Shown here piece after piece: positions 52,539-60,307 of a DNA stretch of 64,000 bases. The stretch lies in contig NZ_CAKJTG010000010.1 in NCBI RefSeq assembly GCF_917563885.1, forward strand, positions 1 to 64,000, written 5' to 3'. This DNA comes from Pseudoneobacillus rhizosphaerae. GTDB taxonomy: Bacteria; Bacillota; Bacilli; Bacillales; Cytobacillaceae. Under the pieces are notes generated by a model. That model saw nothing but the letters and a program-made list of their open reading frames with translations, was not told where the DNA came from and made no database searches. The position numbers were made by a program, and so were the translations under genes. Position 1 is the stretch's first letter. Each line of letters starts with the position of its first letter.

Positions 52539-52664
52539 TAATTAGCTGACCAGGTATTGATTATTTTCACCAGATGATACCTGGTCTGGTTATACCTAAT
52601 TCGGTTGGCTCCTAGCCAACCCTTTTCGATTTTTTAAAATTTTATTCTTAGGAAGTTGATAAAA

Positions 52665-52871
52665 ATGACGGTTGCAGCCAATGTAAATCAATGTCTTTCA
52701 ACGATTAAAGGAATAGAAGCTCAACTATCACTGTTTGCATTAAATTTTCAGGATGAAAAAGCCAGAGTTGTTCTGCATGAATCGATGATGCTGATGGAGG
52801 AGATTAAAAAGGATTTACAAACCCGAATTACAGAGCTAGAACTTGAGGAACCACAATATAAAAAAACTTAG
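52665..52871 (+). CDS. DUF1657 small protein B
   Basis: 68 residues from ATG 52665 (AGGAAGTTGAT upstream). MTVAANVNQCLSTIKGIEAQLSLFAL, ending LEEPQYKKT. It is a paralogue of the preceding gene: both begin MTVA and end EEPQYK. The two genes are separated by 126 bases with no terminator apparent, and the DUF421 gene follows 19 bases on. So the two look like a duplication within an operon. Function unknown. Confidence 0.85.
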   Translation: MTVAANVNQCLSTIKGIEAQLSLFALNFQDEKARVVLHESMMLMEEIKKDLQTRITELELEEPQYKKT

Positions 52872-52890
52872 ATAGTAGCAGGTGATGGTG

Positions 52891-53757
52891 ATGGAATTGG
52901 CAGATCCAATTGATATTATTTTCCGGTCCTTTTTATTCATCCTTATCCTATTTTTAATTACGAAAATAGTAGGGAAAAAACAAATTTCACAAATTACCTT
53001 TTTTGAATATGTCTCAGGTATTACTGTCGGGAGTATCGCGGCTGAGGTCATTACAGGGCTTGAAAGTAATATTTCTTATGGCATAATGTCCATTCTTATT
53101 TTTGGATTAACGGCTGTTTTAGTTGACTTTACTGCTTTAAAAAGTAAAAAATTCAGAGACATCGTAGAAGGGCGTGGCACTGTTTTTATTGAAGATGGAA
53201 AAATCCAAGAGGATAACCTAAAAAAGGAGCGCTATTCAACGGATGAATTAGGATCGTTACTGCGACGTCAAAATGTTTTTCGGGTGGCTGATGTTGAGTT
53301 TGCCGTGTTAGAGCCCACAGGAGATCTAAGTGTGTTATTAAAAAAGGAAAATAGACCTTTAACTCCTAAAGATCTTCAGCTAACTGTAGCAGATGAAAAA
53401 GTACCACAAACGATTATAATGGATGGGAAAGTTCTCAATGATCCGTTAGCTAAATCAGGGAAAAATCGTGCATGGCTTAACATTGAATTACAGAAGCTTG
53501 GTGTCACTATCGATAATGTATTTTTAGGGCAGGTTGATTCATTTGGCGAGTTAACGGTCGACTTATATGATGATAAAATTCAAGTCCCTTCGCCGCAGGA
53601 GCGCCCACAGGTAATGGCACTGCTCAAAAAGTGCCAGGCTGACTTGGAGCTTTTTTCCTTAGGGACCGATTCTGAAGGCGCAAAGAAAATGTATAAAAGA
53701 AATAGTCAAAAGCTTACTGAAGCGATTGAGAAGCTATCACCATATCTAAATGGATAA
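52891..53757 (+). CDS. DUF421-DUF1657 membrane protein (2Duf-like)
   Basis: 288 residues from ATG 52891 (AGGTGATGGTG upstream; ATG 52885 possible). Three N-terminal membrane helices (IIFRSFLFILILFLITKIVG, FEYVSGITVGSIAAEV, SYGIMSILIFGLTAVLVDF), then the cytoplasmic DUF421 domain (VFIEDGKIQEDNLKKER, TDELGSLLRRQNVF), and a C-terminal DUF1657 segment (PQVMALLKKCQADLELFSLG). This two-domain layout is that of the 2Duf protein carried with spoVA-2mob operons, which has been reported to raise spore wet-heat resistance, probably through the inner membrane. The spoVA genes themselves are not adjacent here. Confidence 0.85.
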   Translation: MELADPIDIIFRSFLFILILFLITKIVGKKQISQITFFEYVSGITVGSIAAEVITGLESNISYGIMSILIFGLTAVLVDFTALKSKKFRDIVEGRGTVFIEDGKIQEDNLKKERYSTDELGSLLRRQNVFRVADVEFAVLEPTGDLSVLLKKENRPLTPKDLQLTVADEKVPQTIIMDGKVLNDPLAKSGKNRAWLNIELQKLGVTIDNVFLGQVDSFGELTVDLYDDKIQVPSPQERPQVMALLKKCQADLELFSLGTDSEGAKKMYKRNSQKLTEAIEKLSPYLNG

Positions 53758-53794
53758 AGAAGGCGGTACGAGCAGAACTTTCTCTTCTAGACCT

Positions 53795-53840
53795 TAAAAA
53801 AACACAACTTATCAAATTAAACAATTTGATAAGTTGTGTT
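53795..53840. terminator. Bidirectional terminator
   Basis: An 18-base perfect stem (AACACAACTTATCAAATT / AATTTGATAAGTTGTGTT, 53801-53840) has an A-run before it and a T-rich tail after it. It serves the convergent 2Duf-like and M23 peptidase genes. Confidence 0.9.
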
Positions 53841-53847
53841 TGGAGTT

Positions 53848-55128
53848 TTAAATAGGTACGTAACTTAAAGGATTGACTGCGTTTGATTTCGCATCGTTCC
53901 ATGGTCCTCTATGCAGCTCGAAGTGTAAATGTTGCCCTTGTGAGTCACCCGTATTACCCATAATTCCAATTTGTTGGCCTTTGGATACAACAGCACCTTC
54001 TCCGACGTGACGACTGCTCATATGTGCATAGACGGAGGTAAAGATTTGTCCATTAATCGAATGGGCAATGAAAATTACATTTCCATAGCTGCTAGAATAA
54101 TAGGATTGGATAACCACTCCGCTTGCAGCGGCAACAATCGGAACATCACTTCGGTTTGCGATATCCACACCGTAATGGAATCTTCCCCAACGATGTCCAA
54201 ACCCTGAAGTGAAAGTACCTTGTGCAGGCTTAGTAAAGCTTCCATCCGAAACTGGTGGTGTTGTGTGACTACCTCCACCTTGGTTCGCATTATTTTTTGC
54301 TGCCTCTGCTTCTCTACGTCTTCTCTCTTCTTCTTCAGCTATACGTTTTTGTTCCATTTGTATGGCTTTTTTAATGGCAGATTCTTGCGCTGCAAGGATA
54401 GCCGCTTGCTCTTCAGCAGCTAATTTATGCTCATGAATTTCTTCTTCCTGTACTTCAAGCTTAGCCAATAATTTATTTTGTTCTGCCTTTTTCGCATGTA
54501 AACTAGCTTTCAATGTTTCTAGTTCTTTACGCATTTTTACGAGATTAGCAAGCTTTGTTTCTACTTCTACCTTCTTTTTCTCTAAAAGTTCTTTATCTTC
54601 TGTATGTTTACGTAAAATATCCTGGTCTGCCTCCATAATGGTTGCGACAGCACTAAAGCGGTCGATAAAATCACTAAACGACTGCGCCCCCATTAGAACG
54701 TCTATGTAACTTATCGCTCCACCGGTTTCTTGAAAGTTTCGGGCACGATCCTTTAATAGCTCATTTCGCTTCGCAATTCGCTCTTCCAGTTCTTTGATTT
54801 CGACTTTTAAAATGCCGATATCCTTCTTCGTATTGTCAATATGGAAATTTTTCCCGCTAATTTTATTGGAAGTATCATTAATCGCCAAATCAAACCGTTC
54901 GATTTGATTACGGACCTCATTTTGTTCCATCTTTATTTGATTAATTTGCTTCTTTGCAGCATCGATTTCCGAATCTACTCCATCACGTTCATTAGAGATT
55001 TGATCTTTTTGATTTTTCAAGTCTGATAGTTTGCTAGCTAGCACTGTATCAATTGACGTTGCGGTAAATAAGCTACCAAAACCGATCATAGCCGCAATGA
55101 CTAGCATTTTTACGGATTGTTTGTTCAT
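53848..55128 (-). CDS. EnvC/CwlO-type coiled-coil M23 endopeptidase
   Basis: 426 residues. Signal peptide (1-32, cut near VLASK), a long coiled coil at about 33-280 (SDLKNQKDQISNERDGVDSEI, and so on) of the PcsB/CwlO N-terminal type, a short linker, and an M23 (LytM) domain at about 300-410. Zinc ligands in FHYGVDIA (His318, Asp322) and GQHLHFELH (His400, His402). It should cut peptidoglycan cross-links. Genes of this type next to ftsEX are usually the FtsEX-activated hydrolase or activator. In B. subtilis the FtsEX target is CwlO with a different catalytic domain. Confidence 0.9.
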   Translation of the reverse strand: MNKQSVKMLVIAAMIGFGSLFTATSIDTVLASKLSDLKNQKDQISNERDGVDSEIDAAKKQINQIKMEQNEVRNQIERFDLAINDTSNKISGKNFHIDNTKKDIGILKVEIKELEERIAKRNELLKDRARNFQETGGAISYIDVLMGAQSFSDFIDRFSAVATIMEADQDILRKHTEDKELLEKKKVEVETKLANLVKMRKELETLKASLHAKKAEQNKLLAKLEVQEEEIHEHKLAAEEQAAILAAQESAIKKAIQMEQKRIAEEEERRRREAEAAKNNANQGGGSHTTPPVSDGSFTKPAQGTFTSGFGHRWGRFHYGVDIANRSDVPIVAAASGVVIQSYYSSSYGNVIFIAHSINGQIFTSVYAHMSSRHVGEGAVVSKGQQIGIMGNTGDSQGQHLHFELHRGPWNDAKSNAVNPLSYVPI

Positions 55129-55150
55129 TTTCGATTTCTCCTTTCCACTT

Positions 55151-55258
55151 GGCTCTTTTCGAAAACTTTTTTGCTATTTGATAGTAAGTAAAAATCGGCA
55201 CTTGGATTTTTACGATTAAAATCTTAGGCTTAAAAATGTTGCATAGCGAAAAGGGCTC
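55151..55258. mobile_element. MITE-like element, copy 2
   Basis: 108 bases. The left end GGCTCTTTTCGAAAAC matches the left end of the element at 45581, and the right end reads inwards GAGCCCTTTTCGCTATGC, an imperfect inverted repeat. No ORF inside. It lies between the M23 peptidase gene and ftsX, 22 bases upstream of the peptidase start, so it may affect its promoter. Confidence 0.55.
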
Positions 55259-55348
55259 TACTTTCTCAGTTGTACAGGTAAATCGTGGATGTTTATTTAG
55301 ACGAAATCCCCCTGCAGAAAAACTTTCTCCAGGGAGTCATTCGATTTT

Positions 55349-56242
55349 TTATATTTTTAAGAACTTTCTTATCGACATCATACTCCCCCACATTCCAATG
55401 AACGCTCCCATTAAAATGAGCAATCCTGAAACTTGGTAGATAAATGGTTTGTAAGCTAGCAATTGAATAAAATTACCCTCTAGCTTTGGTGCTAAATAGT
55501 CGTAAGCATAAAAGTAAGAGCTCGAAATAAGCATAATCGGGACCACGGCACCAAGAATTCCTAACCATAAGCCTTCAAGGAAAAACGGCCAACGAATAAA
55601 GGCATTTGTTGCCCCCACTAATCTCATAATTTGAATTTCTCTTCTTCTCGCAACAATCGTAATTCGAATCGTATTTGAAATGAGGAACATCGCCGTAAAT
55701 AATAATCCGATAATTAAAGCTAAGCCAACATTCCTGCTAGCACTGATGAATTTAAATAGCTTTTCTACATGGCCTTGTCCATATTTCACTTTAGAAGCGT
55801 ATTCCATTTTTTCAATTTGCTTAGCTACCGTCATTGTGTCAGTAGGCTTTTTCGTTTTTACAATAAATACGTCGTTCAACGGGTTTTCCTGTTCAATAAG
55901 CCTAAAGGCTTTTCCCTCTTCCCCCATGCTCGTAATCATATTGTTAAGTTCGGTTTCTTTTGAGGAAAAAAGGATTGATTTCACTTCCGATATGTCATTA
56001 ATCTGTTTCTTTAAAGCCTGTTGATCTTGTTCATTAGCAGCAACATCGATATGAACGCGAATAATAACATCTTCCTCAATGTTTTTTGCTACTTGATTTA
56101 AATTCATCATAATGACGAAAAAAACTCCAACTAAGATGAGGGTTACGGTCACAGCACTTACAGATGCAAAGGTCATCCAGCCATTTCGAGCCAAACTTTT
56201 AAAGCTTTCTCGTGTGTGACGGCCAAGAGTTCTAATTTTCAT
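55349..56242 (-). CDS. ftsX: Cell-division ABC transporter permease FtsX
   Basis: 297 residues from ATG 56242 (AGAGGTGATT upstream). Four membrane helices (SVSAVTVTLILVGVFFVIMM; LALIIGLLFTAMFLISNTI; LWLGILGAVVPIMLI; GLLILMGAFIGMWGSM), with an extracellular domain between helices one and two that activates the partner hydrolase. The conserved RREIQIMRLVGATNAFIRWPF loop contacts FtsE. Overlaps ftsE by 11 bases. Confidence 0.95.
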   Translation of the reverse strand: MKIRTLGRHTRESFKSLARNGWMTFASVSAVTVTLILVGVFFVIMMNLNQVAKNIEEDVIIRVHIDVAANEQDQQALKKQINDISEVKSILFSSKETELNNMITSMGEEGKAFRLIEQENPLNDVFIVKTKKPTDTMTVAKQIEKMEYASKVKYGQGHVEKLFKFISASRNVGLALIIGLLFTAMFLISNTIRITIVARRREIQIMRLVGATNAFIRWPFFLEGLWLGILGAVVPIMLISSSYFYAYDYLAPKLEGNFIQLLAYKPFIYQVSGLLILMGAFIGMWGSMMSIRKFLKI

Positions 56243-56918
56243 AGCCGTAATCACCTCTTAGCTCGTCACGGACAATTCTTCCACCCTCGATAGCAATAAC
56301 GCGGTTTTTAATTGTGTTGACGATTTCTCGGTTGTGTGTTGCCATCACTACTGTTGTTCCTCTAGTGTTAATTTCTTCAAATATTTTCATGATCTCCCAT
56401 GAAGTCTCTGGATCTAAGTTCCCTGTAGGCTCGTCCGCAATCACGACCTTGGGAGAATTCACGATGGAGCGAGCAATCGAAATCCGTTGCTGTTCTCCAC
56501 CAGAAAGCTCGGTTGGAAATACACGCGCTTTATGTTTTAAATTAACAAGCTCTAGGGTTTCCATGACTGCTTTTTTAATATACTTCGGGCTTTCTTCAAT
56601 AACCTCTAGGGTAAAAGCTACATTTTCATAAACAGTTAACTTAGGAAGTAATTTAAAATCTTGGAAGACGACACCTATGTTTCGTCGTAAAAGAGGTACC
56701 TTTTTCGGTCTCAACTTTGATAGGTTGACGCCATTGATTATAATATTGCCAGATGTCGGAACTTCCTCCCGATACATCATTTTAATAAATGTCGATTTTC
56801 CTGCTCCACTAGGACCTACGACATATACAAATTCACCTTGCTTTATATGAACATCTATACCGTTAACGGCTCTGACCCCGTTCGGATATTGTTTATAAAC
56901 ATCTTGCATTTCTATCAT
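56232..56918 (-). CDS. ftsE: Cell-division ATP-binding protein FtsE
   Basis: 228 residues, the standard length. ABC ATPase: Walker A GPSGAGKST (35-43), Q-loop VVFQDFKLLP, signature LSGGEQQRISIA, Walker B VVIADEPTGNLD, and switch His in ATHNREIV. With FtsX it forms the membrane complex that controls peptidoglycan hydrolysis; the M23 protein just downstream is the likely effector. Starts the ftsE-ftsX-M23 row. Confidence 0.97.
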   Translation of the reverse strand: MIEMQDVYKQYPNGVRAVNGIDVHIKQGEFVYVVGPSGAGKSTFIKMMYREEVPTSGNIIINGVNLSKLRPKKVPLLRRNIGVVFQDFKLLPKLTVYENVAFTLEVIEESPKYIKKAVMETLELVNLKHKARVFPTELSGGEQQRISIARSIVNSPKVVIADEPTGNLDPETSWEIMKIFEEINTRGTTVVMATHNREIVNTIKNRVIAIEGGRIVRDELRGDYGYEN

Positions 56919-57236
56919 TATTAATCACCTTATGGGTACTAAGTATTTTTGTTTCGACAAATTATTATTTGATTAGAAAACAAATCGACAAATAAATAAG
57001 CATTATTTTGCCCTTCCCTATTATAACATCATAATCTGACAAAAAAACCGCCAAATATATTACAGTTTCTTTTCAATAATGTCGAAAAACGGTTAAGATT
57101 ACTCTTAATACCAAGAAACACAAGTGTAAAATAGGTCTATCTTCTCTTTCTGAAGTAAGCTTTTTATGCTTCAAAAAAACTTTTCAAAATAAAAAACGCT
57201 CTCACATATGAAGAGAGGCGTTTTTGGTTTTAACTA
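56919..57236. other. Gene-free stretch between cccB and ftsE
   Basis: About 318 A+T-rich bases. It holds the cccB terminator at 57190-57226 and must carry the ftsE promoter, but I could not choose one -35/-10 pair with confidence. A small hairpin GAAGTAAGC/GCTTC lies at about 57159-57179. No gene or repeat of the families seen elsewhere. Confidence 0.5.
57190..57226 (-). terminator. Terminator of cccB
   Basis: AAAAACGCCTCTC pairs with GAGAGCGTTTTTT (minus strand), a symmetrical hairpin followed by a T-run, ten bases past the cccB stop. Confidence 0.8.
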
Positions 57237-57548
57237 TTATTTTTTAGAAGCTAACCATTCAGCAACAGCAGATGCTTCCTCACCTTTAATGATTCCACCA
57301 GGCATGCCGCCTTTACCATTTAAGATGATATTTTCAATTTCTTCTTTAGAATAGCGGGAACCAACGTTACTAATTTTAGGAGCGCCGCCGCCTTCAAGAT
57401 TTTGTCCGTGGCAAGTAGAGCATTTCTGAGCTGCAATTTTTTCAGCGTCTACAGTGTCCCCACCAGTTGCTTGATCATCTCCGCCGCCCCCACAAGCAGC
57501 TAAAACTAATCCTGTTCCCATTAATAATGCAAGAAGCTTCTTTTTCAC
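57237..57548 (-). CDS. cccB: Cytochrome c-551 lipoprotein
   Basis: 103 residues. Lipoprotein signal with lipobox LAAC (Cys19), a Gly/Asp-rich linker, then a single-heme cytochrome c domain: CSTCH heme site, [12 protein letters not shown], and the axial Met in NGKGGMPGG. It is a small membrane-anchored electron carrier delivering electrons to terminal oxidases. Position next to yvjA and ftsE matches B. subtilis cccB. Confidence 0.94.
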   Translation of the reverse strand: MKKKLLALLMGTGLVLAACGGGGDDQATGGDTVDAEKIAAQKCSTCHGQNLEGGGAPKISNVGSRYSKEEIENIILNGKGGMPGGIIKGEEASAVAEWLASKK

Positions 57549-57601
57549 AAGATTTACCCCCTAAGTTAAAATATGGCATAGCACTTAACATTATAGCAAT
57601 G

Positions 57602-58465
57602 TTACGCACGTTTGAAACCCTCCCCCAACACCTCAGAAGCGTCCATAACGATGATAAATGCAGTCGGATCAATGGTTTTCACTAATTGTTTCAATTTTGT
57701 GAACTCCGTTTGATCCACTACACACATAACAACGGGTCGTTCATGATCCGTATAACCGCCATATGCACTTAGTTTTGTCACACCACGGTCGATTTTATTC
57801 AAAATTCCTTCTTGAATTTCTGCTTGACGATTAGAAATAATCAAAGTCATCTTGGAGCGGCCAAATCCGATTTGGACTAAATCGATTGTTTTTGTTGTTA
57901 CGTAAAGTGCAATTAAAGCATAAAGGCCTCTTTCTATGTCGAAAACGATGGCTGCTGTTAAGACAATAAGACCGTCAATAATTGCTACACATGTTCCGAG
58001 TGTTAAGCCTGTATATTTATGGATGATTTGCGCGGCAAGGTCAGTTCCGCCAGTTGATGCGTTTCCACGAAAAACAATGCCAAGACCCAGCCCGACCGAT
58101 ATCCCTCCAAACAGGGCACCTAGTAGGGGGTCGTTAGTCCATGGTTCAAGGTCATTTGAGAAAAAAACGACAAACGGAAGGAAAATCGTACCTACCAAGG
58201 TTTTAATTCCGAATTGCTTTCCAAGGACCAGGACGCCTGCAATGAACAATGGGATGTTGAAGGACCATTGAACGAATGCTGGTTCCCAGCCTAGTGTTGA
58301 TTTTAGGATTGTACTGATCCCGCTTACGCCTCCTGAGGCGATGCTGTTAGGTAGTAGGAAGACGTTGAAGCCTATGGCGATGATTGCCGAGCCTAGTAGT
58401 ATGTATACATACTCAGATATGATTTCTATTTTTAGATTGGGTTTATTCGTCCGTTTTCTTTTCAT
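57602..58465 (-). CDS. yvjA: YitT-family membrane protein (YvjA)
   Basis: 287 residues. Five membrane helices of the DUF161 type (YILLGSAIIAIGFNVFLLPNSIASGGVSG is the typical opening; shown in pieces: YILLGSAIIAIGFNVFLLP then NSIASGGVSG), with RGNASTGGTDLAAQIIHK. The C-terminal DUF2179 cytosolic domain has GVTKLSAYGGYTD and MCVVDQTEFTKL. Function unknown; similar to a small-ligand-sensing regulatory domain. In B. subtilis yvjA lies beside cccB in the same way. Confidence 0.92.
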   Translation of the reverse strand: MKRKRTNKPNLKIEIISEYVYILLGSAIIAIGFNVFLLPNSIASGGVSGISTILKSTLGWEPAFVQWSFNIPLFIAGVLVLGKQFGIKTLVGTIFLPFVVFFSNDLEPWTNDPLLGALFGGISVGLGLGIVFRGNASTGGTDLAAQIIHKYTGLTLGTCVAIIDGLIVLTAAIVFDIERGLYALIALYVTTKTIDLVQIGFGRSKMTLIISNRQAEIQEGILNKIDRGVTKLSAYGGYTDHERPVVMCVVDQTEFTKLKQLVKTIDPTAFIIVMDASEVLGEGFKRA

Positions 58466-58641
58466 TTATGGTTATCCCCTTTTGTTTCGGTTGCGCTTAG
58501 GTAGCGCAGTTACATTATTAACCGAGAGTGAGTATAGCATGGGATAAAGTGTGTGTAAATATCCTTTGAGTAACGTGTTAAAGCGTTGATTTAAATTTAT
58601 GATTTTAGATATAGGTTGTGTTGAGGATTCGGGTTTTATCC

Positions 58642-58675
58642 ATAAAAAATACCTCCAAACTTTTAATTTGGAGGT
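58642..58675 (-). terminator. Terminator of the multiheme cytochrome gene A
   Basis: ACCTCCAAA and TTTGGAGGT form a perfect nine-base stem on the minus strand, followed by ATTTTTTATGG. The left arm lies inside the coding end, so stop codon and terminator overlap. Confidence 0.85.
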
Positions 58676-59961
58676 GGTGTTGGCGGGAGATATGGTATAG
58701 GGCCGGCCACTCCCTTTATTGGTGCATGTGCCGCACTCTTTGAGCGTTCTAAGAATTCACTACTACCGTCACCATGGCAATCGGAACACGCCTGATTGTT
58801 ATCTAATTCATGACCACTAACAGAAGTTCCCTCTAGATTTTTATCCGAAAAAGTTACATTCTTACCGTACATTTCTGTGTTGCCATTATGACATTTTAAA
58901 CAGAAGTTTCGTTCATCAGCTATTGACCAATTTGAACTCGTTTCAAAATCATCATTCCTAGTTTCATCACCAAGTTTTTTCTTTAATGCCTTGATATTAC
59001 TAGATCCATGAGTATCATGGCAATCAGAGCATGGCATTTGACCATTTAAGGGACTTTCATTCTCTGCATCAACATTATGACCAGATTTAGTTATGATGGC
59101 TGGAGAATTATAATATTGTTCAATGTTACTATTCACTCCGTTATGACACTGAAAACAGAAAGAATAATCATCAGCTGTTCCAATAGCTGTATCCCCCTTT
59201 TTATAGTATAAGGTTCTATAATGAGAAATATTTATTATTATTTCACTATCTTTATCTTCAGGACATGCCTCGCAATTTATTTCTTTAAGTCTAAAAGGAT
59301 TTTCTAGGGTTCTATCAATGTGTGGGTCATGACATCCAGTACATGACCCTATTCTACCCTTTTCAACATCAATTTGTTGATGTAGATTGTGCTGATTAAA
59401 TTCATCTATTATTGGCGCATTAGTTGTACCATCATGACAAGCCATACACATATTGGATGCGTTTTTCTTGGAAGCTGATCCACCGTTTAATCCTTTTCCT
59501 GACGACGCTGTGTGGGTATTATGGCAATTTGCACATGCTTGAGTATTTGTTGAATAGTTTCCATGAGCACCAACTACAAAAAAACTGATTTCTTGGTTAC
59601 CTATTATATCTTGACCATCTTTTAATTCAAACTTAACGACATGAGTACCATCATATAATTCTTTTACAAATGTCCAATTTTCTGAATAAACGTTAATTAT
59701 AATAGGTTCGGGATTCGAATCAAAATATATGAATATTTTCAAGTCATCTATAGCACTTTCTATATTTATAACTGTTCCATTAAAACTAACATTCAATTCA
59801 TTTAGTTTTGAGCTATTTTGAGGTGAGTGAATCAACAGTTTAGGGGGATCAGACGCTGCCTCAATACCAATTTCAGGAAAAACAAAAAGGGTTAAACCTA
59901 TTGAAAAAAATAGGAAGAGACTATTTATTAATATTACTTTTATTAACTTGGTAATTCTCAT
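58663..59961 (-). CDS. Secreted multiheme c-type cytochrome A (seven CXXCH)
   Basis: 432 residues, GTGGTGACC before ATG 59961. Signal peptide or anchor 1-36 (INSLFLFFSIGLTLFVF), then an Ig/FN3-like beta-rich domain at about 38-132. Heme sites CXXCH at 143, 172, 207, 269, 311, 354 and 392, plus a degenerate CEACP at 230. They follow the doubled CXXCH motif layout (CANCHNTH, CMACHDGT, CTGCHDPH). C-terminus ends in a Pro-rich tail with no LPXTG. It is expected to face outward and carry electrons, but no partner or acceptor is shown. The first three heme motifs match those of the larger cytochrome at 60308. Confidence 0.85.
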   Translation of the reverse strand: MRITKLIKVILINSLFLFFSIGLTLFVFPEIGIEAASDPPKLLIHSPQNSSKLNELNVSFNGTVINIESAIDDLKIFIYFDSNPEPIIINVYSENWTFVKELYDGTHVVKFELKDGQDIIGNQEISFFVVGAHGNYSTNTQACANCHNTHTASSGKGLNGGSASKKNASNMCMACHDGTTNAPIIDEFNQHNLHQQIDVEKGRIGSCTGCHDPHIDRTLENPFRLKEINCEACPEDKDSEIIINISHYRTLYYKKGDTAIGTADDYSFCFQCHNGVNSNIEQYYNSPAIITKSGHNVDAENESPLNGQMPCSDCHDTHGSSNIKALKKKLGDETRNDDFETSSNWSIADERNFCLKCHNGNTEMYGKNVTFSDKNLEGTSVSGHELDNNQACSDCHGDGSSEFLERSKSAAHAPIKGVAGPIPYLPPTPPPN

Positions 59962-60307
59962 AGTTGGTCACCACTTTTTCTTTTTTTGACAGAAATATTT
60001 TGACTTGAGAAATAATAAATAGTTTGTATAGTCAGCAAATTCACTTATATAATGAATAAATTAATTAATATTAATAATACAAAATAATAAAGTTTCTATT
60101 ATAAATATAGTCTTAATCTACATTAGATTGAATAGATAAATTGTGAGTATTAATTGACAAATTTGTGAATGAGCTTTTGATAAAAATATGAATATATGTA
60201 AAATAATAAACAAGGTAACAATATGCTAGAAGCACATCATTACCTTGCTCTTTTTATTGCTATAATCGTTTCGGGCTATCAAATAGTGGGGCTATTTGGT
60301 AGCTTTT
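59962..60307. other. Gene-free stretch between the two multiheme genes
   Basis: 346 A+T-rich bases. Hairpin CAAGGTAA/TTACCTTG (60211-60247) has a T-rich tail on both strands and probably ends the 60308-62284 gene. A second stem of 12 pairs, GCTATCAAATAG/CTATTTGGTAGC (60275-60303), has TTTTTT on the plus strand and touches the gene end. The upstream gene promoter must lie here; none could be chosen with confidence. Confidence 0.55.

Noticed and set aside
60271-60306. c-di-GMP riboswitch before the multiheme genes
   Set aside because: No GEMM consensus blocks are visible; only a simple 12-pair hairpin is present at the 3' end of cytochrome B.
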